Assembly: GCA_031385325.1 (NCBI GenBank)
Contig: JANNBJ010000214.1
Location: 1-64,000 of the forward strand
Origin: SYFY01 sp031385325
Lineage (GTDB): Bacteria; Pseudomonadota; Gammaproteobacteria; Pseudomonadales; Azotimanducaceae
Length of the DNA: 64,000 nt
Direction of reading: 5' to 3'
Both the position numbers and the translations under genes were made by a program. The notes beneath the pieces were generated by a model. The model saw only the letters and a list, made by a program, of their open reading frames with translations. It ran no database searches and was not told where the DNA came from. Positions 25,834 to 33,280 of the stretch are shown piece after piece. Each line of letters begins with the position of its first letter. The first letter of the stretch is position 1.

Positions 25834-26589
25834 TCATCGCGCCCGATTGTTGATTCGAAGCAAATCTTCCGGCGTGTCAACACCGCCAGGCACCGATACC
25901 GCCGAGTCCAGGACGAGTATGGACCGCCCGTTCTCCAGTAACCTGAGCTGCTCCAGGGCTTCCACCTGCTCCAGTCTGCTCGGCGGAAGGCTGACAAACT
26001 GTCGCAACGCTGACACCCGATACGCATACACACCAATGTGACGCCAATAGCCCGGTGCGGGAGGTAACTGCGCAGAATCGACTGCGAATTCGGTTCGAGC
26101 CCAGGGAATCGGCGCGCGTGAGAAGTACAGGGCGTGTCCTTTCTGATCCCGCACTACCTTGACTACGTTGGGATTGAAAACTTCGGCACGCGATTGAATG
26201 CGTTCACACAGTGTCGCGACTCCAACCGCCGACTTCGCCAATGCAGTCGCCAGTTGCTGCAGGACCTGAGCAGGCATCAGCGGTTCATCACCCTGCACGT
26301 TGATGACAATGTCATCATGCTTTAGCCCCAGCAGATCCACAACTTCAAGCACCCGATCACTTCCGGACGGATGATCTGCTCTGGTCATGCAGGCGCGAAA
26401 ACCAGCAGACTCAACAACATCGACGATCCGTTGATCATCGGTTGCGACCACTAAAGATGCAGGTTTTGCCTGCGCGACACTGTGTGCTGTCCGCACCACC
26501 ATCGGCAGGCCATCAACCAGCGCCAACGGTTTGGCAGGTAAGCGTGTAGACCCATACCGAGCCGGAATAACAACGTGAAAGGCCGTCAT
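25834..26589 (-). CDS. kdsB: 3-deoxy-manno-octulosonate cytidylyltransferase KdsB
   Basis: A 251-aa CMP-Kdo synthetase that activates Kdo for lipid A inner-core assembly. N-terminal PARYGSTRLPAKPL is the CTP-binding signature; NVQGDEPLM holds the Mg/CTP contact, and HIGVYAYR is conserved further on. Its ATG overlaps the stop of the msbA-lpxK fusion (ATGA). The small ycaR gene often found between lpxK and kdsB is missing. Confidence 0.95.
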   Translation of the reverse strand: MTAFHVVIPARYGSTRLPAKPLALVDGLPMVVRTAHSVAQAKPASLVVATDDQRIVDVVESAGFRACMTRADHPSGSDRVLEVVDLLGLKHDDIVINVQGDEPLMPAQVLQQLATALAKSAVGVATLCERIQSRAEVFNPNVVKVVRDQKGHALYFSRAPIPWARTEFAVDSAQLPPAPGYWRHIGVYAYRVSALRQFVSLPPSRLEQVEALEQLRLLENGRSILVLDSAVSVPGGVDTPEDLLRINNRAR

Positions 26590-29486
26590 GATCGTTTGTT
26601 TGGTCCCGGCTTGATGCTGCGCTCAGCGAGTTTGCGGGTTATCACAGCCTCGAGTTCGACATTCAAGGTGGCATCAACCTGCAGTATCCACAGTCGCGGG
26701 TGAGACGGCAGACACTTGCGCAGCTTGATCGCATCCTTTTCGGTAACGATCACCGGATGGTCGTCATCAAACTGCACCTCACTGCCATCAAAGTTGTGGT
26801 GATCCGGCCAGGCATGCATTTGTGGATCAAGCCCCATTTGCTGCAACGTTGCCGCAAACCTTGCAGGACTGCCGATGCCGGCAACGGCATGGACCTGTGT
26901 ACCTTGAGGCAGAAAGTCAGGATTCTCGAGATGCGAATTATCCCAACGGATCAGCGCCGCTGGCTTGAGTTCCATCACTCCCGCGCAGCCAGGCCAGGGT
27001 TTTCCGCTCGCAATCAACAGATCAACTTCATCCAGTCGATCGGGCAACTCACGTAGCGGCCCCGCCGGCAGAAGATGCCCATTCCCAAACCCGCGTGTGC
27101 CATCAACCAGAGCAATTTCAAAGTCCCGATTGAGATGGTAATGCTGCAAACCATCATCAGCGACGATCACATCGCAGTTGTGCTGTGCCAGAAGTTGCTG
27201 CGCAGCCGCAACCCTGTCCTGGCCGGCATACACCGGCACTCGCGTACGACGAGCCAACAGAGGGGCTTCATCGCCATACCGCTCCGGATCGCCTTCACTT
27301 GGTACCTGTTCTATCGCTCCACCCAGTTTGCCGCCATAACCACGCGTCACGATTCCAGGGGAAAATCCAAGTCGAACCAACAAGTCTGTCAACGCCATCA
27401 CCAATGGAGTCTTGCCGGTTCCGCCGACAGTGATATTGCCAATGACGATGATCGGCACCGGTAGCCTCACTCGTGGATACGCAGGATGCGTCAGTCGTCG
27501 TTTGCGCCGGCGAGTGACCAAACCATAGACCCAGCTCAGTGGTCGAAGCAGTACGAGCCAGCTCGCGTCCCGATCCCATGCTCGTTCGAGGCCTGTCGCT
27601 GCCACGGCGGGTACCACTGGATGGCTGAATCGCTGCAACAGGCCGCTGGCCTTTGGCGCTGAAACAGACTGAGCGCTCGGCGTTACTGACGGAGTACCGG
27701 ACGGCGCCTTGTCTTCGAACTGGGCAGAATGCAGTCCCGCATACGTGCCACCCTGCCTCATCAATGTCCGATGGTTGCCAGTCTCCACAATCCGGCCGTC
27801 CTGCATCACCACAATCAGGTCCGCAGTTTCGATGGTGGAAAGTCGATGCGCGATCACCAGCGTGGTTCGGTCCTTCATCACTTCGGCGAGCGCCGCCTGG
27901 ATATGGCGTTCCGACTCGGTGTCGAGTGCAGACGTCGCTTCGTCAAGGATCAGCACAGGTGCATCCTTGAGTAATGCACGGGCGATGGCCACCCGCTGTC
28001 GCTGACCGCCAGACAGGAGCACACCATCATCCCCGACCAGTGTCTCGATGCCTTCCGGCATGGCACGGATGAAGTCTGCAGCATGCGCCCGCTCAAGTGC
28101 ATGCCAGACTCTCTCCCGATCAATGTTGGCCAGACTGCCATAAGCGACGTTGCGCTCGAGGGTATCGTTGAACAACGTGATCTGTTGGGTCACCAACGCG
28201 ATCTGGTCGCGTAACGAGCGCAGGCTGTAGGCAGTAATCGGTTTGTCATCGAGCAGGATTTCCCCTGAGTCAATGTCATAGAAGCGGGGTATCAAACTTG
28301 CCAGCGTTGATTTGCCACTGCCGGACCGGCCCACGAGAGCGACGGTTTGTCCCGGTTCGATGCGCAGACTGATACCGTGCAGCACCTCATTCCGACTGCG
28401 ATCATAGGCGAACGAAACATTGCGGAATTCGAGCCGACCTTCAACTCGACCCGCTTCAAGCGTTCCGCTATCACGCTCGGTTGGCGTATCCAGTTGCGCA
28501 AACACATCCTCCGCTGCCGACAGCCCTCGTTGCAGTTTGGCGTTGACCTCGGACAACTTGCGAATTGGCCGTGCCATGAGACTGGCAAGACTCAAGAAAT
28601 AGACCACCTGTCCCGAGGTCATTTCCACACCGACGCCAGTCAGAAACAACACCAGAATCAAACCGGAAATGGCGGCGGCGACAAGTATCTCGTTGATTTC
28701 CGTGCTGAACACCTTGGTGGTGATCATCTTCAGATTCTGACGTCGATTTCGATGACTCGCGTGATGGAACCTGCCTTGTTCGTAGGTTTCACCACCATAG
28801 ATTTTCACCACTCGATAGCCGCCCACGGCTTCACCACTGATATGGGTGACATCGCCCATCGAATCCTGAATGCGGCGAGAAAGCTTGCGAAAACGCTGAC
28901 TGGAGAACATCACCACCAGCGCCAGCAACGGCGCTGCAGCGATGAAGATCACAGTCAGTTTCCAGCTCAGCAACACCATCGCCCCAAAATAGATGATGAC
29001 CTTGCCACCATCCTGCACGATGGTCTTCAGTGCATCGGTACCAGTGTCCCGAAGTTGGGTGACTGTAAACGTGAGTCGCGAAACCAGATGTCCCTGGGAG
29101 CTTGCATCAAAATAGCTGCTAGGCAGTATCAGCAGATGATCGAAGAGTTGTGTTCGCATGTTGTGCACGACATTCATGCTGACCGAGGACAGCAACAGTT
29201 CACCAACAACGTTACCCACTCCGCGCATCAACGCCGCAATAAACATCGTCAGGGCGATGGTCGCCGCAACATCCGAACCCGTCGCACCCCAGTTGTCGAT
29301 GAGATCACCGAGCAAACGCGCCATGTACGCTTCAGCGCCACTGGCGGCAAAAAATCCGATCACCGACAACAGGAAAATCCAGCCGTACGGGCGCACATAG
29401 GTCAGCAAACGCTTGTAGTTCACCCAATCCCGGCGAGGTGCTGGAACGGTTGCCACCGGCGCGGTAGGTTCAGTCGTCTCGCTCAT
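26586..29486 (-). CDS. msbA-lpxK: MsbA-LpxK fusion: lipid A flippase ABC transporter joined to tetraacyldisaccharide 4'-kinase
   Basis: One uninterrupted frame of 966 aa. Residues about 1-590 are a complete MsbA half-transporter: six-helix membrane domain, Walker A GRSGSGKST (386-394), signature LSGGQ (491-495), Walker B LILDEAT (512-518) and H-loop His547. Residues about 633-966 are a complete LpxK: N-terminal LLRPLSWVYG, P-loop GNITVGGTGKTP (683-694), RGYGG and DDGLQHYHL. A 40-residue Ser/Pro/Ala-rich linker joins them. LpxK adds the 4'-phosphate to lipid A on the cytoplasmic face; MsbA flips core-lipid A. ATG 29486 (MSETTEP) overlaps exbD by 17 nt. Separate adjacent genes are the norm, so fusion is notable. 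A sequencing error removing a stop is possible but no LpxK start or RBS is obvious at the joint. Confidence 0.93.
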   Translation of the reverse strand: MSETTEPTAPVATVPAPRRDWVNYKRLLTYVRPYGWIFLLSVIGFFAASGAEAYMARLLGDLIDNWGATGSDVAATIALTMFIAALMRGVGNVVGELLLSSVSMNVVHNMRTQLFDHLLILPSSYFDASSQGHLVSRLTFTVTQLRDTGTDALKTIVQDGGKVIIYFGAMVLLSWKLTVIFIAAAPLLALVVMFSSQRFRKLSRRIQDSMGDVTHISGEAVGGYRVVKIYGGETYEQGRFHHASHRNRRQNLKMITTKVFSTEINEILVAAAISGLILVLFLTGVGVEMTSGQVVYFLSLASLMARPIRKLSEVNAKLQRGLSAAEDVFAQLDTPTERDSGTLEAGRVEGRLEFRNVSFAYDRSRNEVLHGISLRIEPGQTVALVGRSGSGKSTLASLIPRFYDIDSGEILLDDKPITAYSLRSLRDQIALVTQQITLFNDTLERNVAYGSLANIDRERVWHALERAHAADFIRAMPEGIETLVGDDGVLLSGGQRQRVAIARALLKDAPVLILDEATSALDTESERHIQAALAEVMKDRTTLVIAHRLSTIETADLIVVMQDGRIVETGNHRTLMRQGGTYAGLHSAQFEDKAPSGTPSVTPSAQSVSAPKASGLLQRFSHPVVPAVAATGLERAWDRDASWLVLLRPLSWVYGLVTRRRKRRLTHPAYPRVRLPVPIIVIGNITVGGTGKTPLVMALTDLLVRLGFSPGIVTRGYGGKLGGAIEQVPSEGDPERYGDEAPLLARRTRVPVYAGQDRVAAAQQLLAQHNCDVIVADDGLQHYHLNRDFEIALVDGTRGFGNGHLLPAGPLRELPDRLDEVDLLIASGKPWPGCAGVMELKPAALIRWDNSHLENPDFLPQGTQVHAVAGIGSPARFAATLQQMGLDPQMHAWPDHHNFDGSEVQFDDDHPVIVTEKDAIKLRKCLPSHPRLWILQVDATLNVELEAVITRKLAERSIKPGPNKRS

Positions 29487-29919
29487 CCTGGGCCGTTGCC
29501 TGGGTCGCAGGCTGTTGGGTCGTGATGCTGATCCGAACCAGACCGACTTTGCCAGCAGCATCCATGGCGCGTACGACCGCTTGGTGCCTAGCGTTCGCGT
29601 CCGCGGTGATGGTCAGATGTACGTTTTCCGGCGAACGCTTTTTTGCCGTCGCCAGCGCGGCGACCAATGTCCCGAGTGTATTGTCCACGAGCAAACGCCC
29701 TTCGACTGCATAGTCGCCACCCTGATCAACGACGAGTTCGATAATGTCCGGACGAGATTCATCCGGTACCCCTGTCGCTTCCGGGAGCTCGATCCGCAAT
29801 TGCGATTCGCGAACGAAATTCGTGGAGACCATGAAATAAATCAGCAGTAGAAAGACCATATCGATCAAAGGCGCCATGTCGATGGTCGTTTCGTGCCGTC
29901 CTCGTCGTCTTCGTGCCAT
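29470..29919 (-). CDS. exbD: ExbD/TolR family biopolymer transport protein
   Basis: A 149-aa protein with one N-terminal membrane helix (PLIDMVFLLLIYFMV) carrying the family-conserved Asp that takes part in proton flow, and a periplasmic domain. With ExbB it uses the proton motive force. It starts 12 nt after exbB and overlaps the msbA-lpxK start. The exbB-exbD-msbA-lpxK order is widespread in Pseudomonas-like gammaproteobacteria, where the pair's energised client is uncertain; no tonB lies adjacent. Confidence 0.92.
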   Translation of the reverse strand: MARRRRGRHETTIDMAPLIDMVFLLLIYFMVSTNFVRESQLRIELPEATGVPDESRPDIIELVVDQGGDYAVEGRLLVDNTLGTLVAALATAKKRSPENVHLTITADANARHQAVVRAMDAAGKVGLVRISITTQQPATQATAQDERDD

Positions 29920-29931
29920 GATCCAGTGCGC

Positions 29932-30552
29932 TCAGAACCGCGGGTCGTCAGCGTCACCGTGCATGATATCGGCAAGTTTGCCAGACTCATGCTCGATGCT
30001 GACCACCAACTCATCGACCCGACGCTGAAAGAACTTGTGGAACATCAGGGCAGGGATGGCAACTGTCAAACCTGCAGCGGTGGTGATCAGCGCCTTTGAG
30101 ATACCGCCGGCGAGCATGGGGGTATTCCCCGCACCCGCGGCCATCAACTCGCTGAACACATCGATCATCCCCCACACCGTTCCAAGCAACCCAAGCAAAG
30201 GAGCGATGGATGCAATGATGCCGAGTGCTGTCAGATAACGCTCGAGCTCATGGCTGACTTGATCGGTGGCTTCGGTCATAGCCTGTTTGACAACTTCCCG
30301 GCCACGCCGCGTATTGGCAATGCCTGATGCGAATACGGAACCCAGCGCACTGCCCATGCGCAATTCACGCAAGCGTTGGGCGTCGATCTCACCGTTCTTG
30401 AGACTGGTCCAGGTTCTCGCCAGAAGATTTGCGGGCAATACCCGGCTACGCTGCAGCGACCACAGTCGCTCCCCACTGATAGCGGCTGCGATGATGCTGC
30501 ACAACAGGATGGGCACCATTAGCCAGCCGCCGGACTGAATGATCTCCAGCAT
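29932..30552 (-). CDS. exbB: ExbB/TolQ/MotA family proton channel protein
   Basis: A 206-aa protein with three membrane helices (about 9-28, 105-130, 150-175) in the family pattern. The central ASIAPLLGLLGTVWGM and GISKALITTAAGLTVAIPAL motifs are diagnostic. It forms the stator-like channel with ExbD. It is the first gene of the exbB-exbD-msbA/lpxK-kdsB operon; a D-threonine-aldolase-like gene lies 48 nt upstream on the same strand. Confidence 0.93.
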   Translation of the reverse strand: MLEIIQSGGWLMVPILLCSIIAAAISGERLWSLQRSRVLPANLLARTWTSLKNGEIDAQRLRELRMGSALGSVFASGIANTRRGREVVKQAMTEATDQVSHELERYLTALGIIASIAPLLGLLGTVWGMIDVFSELMAAGAGNTPMLAGGISKALITTAAGLTVAIPALMFHKFFQRRVDELVVSIEHESGKLADIMHGDADDPRF

Positions 30553-30600
30553 CGATCAACCCTCCCCTATTGTTTATCCACCAACAGATGACTGGCGGGC

Positions 30601-31764
30601 TTACCAGAGCGCTCCTCGTGCAGTGATGGGCCACACCGCATGAACCAGACCATCAGCCTCTTGCACCCAATAAACATCATGCAGATTAACCGTCGGATCG
30701 CAGTGCGGCACCACGAATTGAAGGACGCTCCCCAGTGCCGGTGCTGCACCGGTTGCCGTGCGAAAAACACCATGTTCATCGCCTGCAAATCTGAACTTGC
30801 CCGGCGGTCCGCCATGAATGACGGGAACCCCACTATCGGCCGCAAACGCCTTGAACCCCCCATTGACCGTAACCGCATTCAAGTGCGCCAAAGGCGCACT
30901 AATGGCGGTACAGGCAACCGTCAGCGCCGGTTCGAACTCGTGGAAATTCTCTCCTGTAACCGACTGAATATCCATGTATTCACGATCCATGAAGAGATAG
31001 CTGCCGACCTGCAGGTCAGTAATCTCAGGGACCTTTACATCGATCGCGTAGGTCCCTGATCCGCCACCTGTGACGATCGCCGGCAACTCACCACACACCC
31101 GTTTGGCAAACTCCAGTGCAAGGCTCCAGGAAATGAGCGATCGTTCCGACCGCTCGGCAAACGACGCCAGATGCATGAGATGTCCGGCGTAATGCTGGAT
31201 GCCGGCCAGATGGAAACGCTGGTCGCGCTCAATAGCTTCCAGAATGCGATGTGCCGCATCGACATCCCGACAGCCGGTCCGTCCCATATCCACATCAATA
31301 TCGAGTACCACACCTAACTCGCGCTCATCTGGGAAATGCTCCAGCAGCATCTGCATGCCAACCCAACTATCGACGACCATCGTCAGTTCCGCCGCCTCGC
31401 CAGCCAGTTGACCGAGTGCCAGAATCTTGCCCGGACTGACGATGGGCGACGTGATCAGGACGCGGCCAATGCCAGCGAAGATCAGCGCAGCTGCCTCACC
31501 AAGTTTCGCGGCACAGTGCCCTACCGCACCATGATCCAGTTGAGCGTGCGCAAGGATCGCGCACTTGTGTGTTTTGGCATGCGGACGGGCTGTTTTGCCA
31601 TGCTTGCTCAAATGCTCTGCCATGCGAGCTAGATTTTTCTCCAAGACCGGCCGATTGAGCACCAGGGCCGGGGTCGGCAATTGATCCACTGCCAACGGGC
31701 TTGGCAGGCTGATCGGCTGCCACGATTTTTTCCGCAGCTGCGTAAGCAGAAACGATTCACTCAA
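30601..31764 (-). CDS. D-threonine aldolase / D-serine dehydratase-like PLP enzyme
   Basis: A 387-aa fold-type III (alanine-racemase-like) PLP enzyme. The PLP lysine is in RPHAKTHK and the phosphate loop in TGGGSGTY. The C-terminal HCDPTVNLHD supplies the His and Cys that bind the metal in D-serine dehydratase and D-threonine aldolase. Members cleave or dehydrate D-hydroxy amino acids; which substrate this one uses cannot be read. It is on the same strand as exbB with a 48-nt gap, and 116 nt downstream of galU, so it may share either transcript. Confidence 0.88.
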   Translation of the reverse strand: MSESFLLTQLRKKSWQPISLPSPLAVDQLPTPALVLNRPVLEKNLARMAEHLSKHGKTARPHAKTHKCAILAHAQLDHGAVGHCAAKLGEAAALIFAGIGRVLITSPIVSPGKILALGQLAGEAAELTMVVDSWVGMQMLLEHFPDERELGVVLDIDVDMGRTGCRDVDAAHRILEAIERDQRFHLAGIQHYAGHLMHLASFAERSERSLISWSLALEFAKRVCGELPAIVTGGGSGTYAIDVKVPEITDLQVGSYLFMDREYMDIQSVTGENFHEFEPALTVACTAISAPLAHLNAVTVNGGFKAFAADSGVPVIHGGPPGKFRFAGDEHGVFRTATGAAPALGSVLQFVVPHCDPTVNLHDVYWVQEADGLVHAVWPITARGALW

Positions 31765-31880
31765 CGAAAAGCCCCCCTTTTGATATTCGCTCCCCGCGTC
31801 TCAACCACTTCTCAAACGAAGCCTCTCAAACGGTCACTCCATCAACGTATTCAACAAACGCGCTCCAGCAGGCTGCGCCG

Positions 31881-32711
31881 TTACTTGCCTTTGCGGTAGA
31901 AATTCTCGTAGCAATAGTTTGTCGCTTCGACAAAACCATCCACGCTGCCACAGTCAAAACGCCGACCGGCAAACTTGTAGCCGATGACCCGACCTTGTTT
32001 TGCCTGCTGCATCAAAGCGTCGGTGATCTGGACCTCTCCGTTCCGGCCAGGCGGTGTTGATTCGATGATCGAGAAAATATCCGGCGTCAGGATGTAGCGA
32101 CCAATAATCGCCAGATTGCTGGGTGCATCCTCAGGCTTGGGTTTTTCAACCATATCGGTAATTCGGACCAGACGATCACTCATCGCGGTTCCAGCGACAA
32201 CCCCGTAACTGGACACGTTTTCCATCGGCACTTCTTCGATGGCGACAATGCTGCACTGGTGTTCTTCGTAGAGCCGGACCATCTGTTTCAGCACACCTTC
32301 GGTCTCTCCGAAGCAGAGATCGTCAGCCAGCACGACCGCAAATGGCTCATCGCCGACGATGGTCCGGCTGGTCAGAATGGCGTGGCCCAGACCGTTCATG
32401 TTGACCTGTCGCGTATAAGAAAAAGTGCACTCATCAATCAGCTTGCGGATGCCATCAAGCATGCGCTCTTTGCCGGTGCCTTCGATTTGATGCTCAAGCT
32501 CGTAGCTGATATCGAAATGGTCTTCGATCGCCCGTTTGCCTCGACCAGTCACAAAACCGATGTCGGTGAGACCTGCTTCGAGCGCTTCTTCCACCCCGTA
32601 TTGCACGAGCGGTTTATCGAGTACCGGCAGGATTTCCTTCGGCATTGCCTTGGTGGCGGGCAGAAAACGAGTGCCGTAGCCGGCCACCGGAAAAATGCAC
32701 TTCCTGATCAT
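31881..32711 (-). CDS. galU: UTP-glucose-1-phosphate uridylyltransferase
   Basis: A 276-aa nucleotidyltransferase making UDP-glucose for envelope polysaccharides. The N-terminal KCIFPVAGYGTRFLPATKA is the sugar-nucleotide signature; VQYGVEEALEAG, the Asp pair in AVVLADDLCF and the VEKPKPEDAPSNLAIIGRY block are all typical of GalU. An AGGGA ribosome-binding site lies 6 nt before the ATG. It is a single gene here. Confidence 0.96.
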   Translation of the reverse strand: MIRKCIFPVAGYGTRFLPATKAMPKEILPVLDKPLVQYGVEEALEAGLTDIGFVTGRGKRAIEDHFDISYELEHQIEGTGKERMLDGIRKLIDECTFSYTRQVNMNGLGHAILTSRTIVGDEPFAVVLADDLCFGETEGVLKQMVRLYEEHQCSIVAIEEVPMENVSSYGVVAGTAMSDRLVRITDMVEKPKPEDAPSNLAIIGRYILTPDIFSIIESTPPGRNGEVQITDALMQQAKQGRVIGYKFAGRRFDCGSVDGFVEATNYCYENFYRKGK

Positions 32712-32849
32712 TGAATTCCCTGTCGAGTAGCTGATTAGCAGGACATGCTAGCCAGAGTACCGACAAGGTACCCGGATATCCTTCACAGATTCAATGGCAG
32801 GGCCGAAGACGCCTCAAAATGCGCGCTGACCGCCAACAAACGGACAGGC

Positions 32850-33140
32850 TCAGTGCGGTATTCTGGTTGAAGGGGACTCCAGCGAGTCAATGAGGTATTG
32901 GCAGAGAGAGTTGACTGCTGCCTGCCGGGCACCGACGTCAATCTCACCGCGCCGCAACGCAGTAGCGACTCGTTGCGCTTGTTTCAAGGGATCTCGACCT
33001 GGTCCGGACTTGATGACCCGAGTTTGAGAGACTGCATCAACCCTACGGGCTCCGCCAACCTCGGATACTTCAAAAAGTGGCAGCACCGATTGAACCGGAA
33101 GAGGCGGTGTTGAGGCACGAAAATTCGTTGAATTGCTCAT
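32850..33140 (-). CDS. Small FlgM-like protein behind a LexA-box promoter
   Basis: A 96-aa protein starting MSNSTNFRA at ATG 33140, with GGAG 8 nt upstream. The N-terminal half is low-complexity and probably disordered. The C-terminal half (about 58-90) is predicted helical and contains ALRRGEIDVGARQAAVNSL, which resembles the C-terminal sigma-28-binding helices of FlgM (A-[IL]-R-x-G-E-[IL]-x-[MV] pattern) and the total length matches FlgM (about 97 aa). No flagellar genes are in the window, so anti-sigma function is only a hypothesis. A LexA box over its promoter predicts SOS control. It could instead be an unrelated damage-induced small protein. Confidence 0.6.
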   Translation of the reverse strand: MSNSTNFRASTPPLPVQSVLPLFEVSEVGGARRVDAVSQTRVIKSGPGRDPLKQAQRVATALRRGEIDVGARQAAVNSLCQYLIDSLESPSTRIPH

Positions 33141-33189
33141 GGTGATCACTCCGCGGCTATGAGGCCAGGAACTCGCTTCCAAGGTCGAA

Positions 33190-33220
33190 AGTTTACGAGA
33201 TACTGTATATTCATACAATA
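33190..33220 (-). promoter_or_regulatory. LexA (SOS) box overlapping a sigma-70 promoter
   Basis: Plus-strand 33201-33220 reads TACTGTATATTCATACAATA, close to the E. coli LexA consensus TACTGTATATATATACAGTA; the CTGT half-site is perfect and the other is ACAA instead of ACAG. On the minus strand a promoter coincides: -35 TTGTAT (33213-33218), 17-nt spacer, -10 TAAACT (33190-33195). LexA bound here would block RNA polymerase. The start codon of the 96-aa gene lies about 40 nt downstream of the expected transcription start. Confidence 0.7.
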
Positions 33221-33280
33221 CTCCGGCTCTGCCAGTGATCGAAGGAGTCGCTATGATTTGGCCTCACGGACCGCAACCTA

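Noticed and set aside
31765..31880. AAAAG-CCCCC-CTTTT between galU and the D-threonine-aldolase-like gene as a terminator
   Set aside because: Only a 5-bp A/T-rich stem without a following T-run; galU is on the minus strand and the fit is poor.
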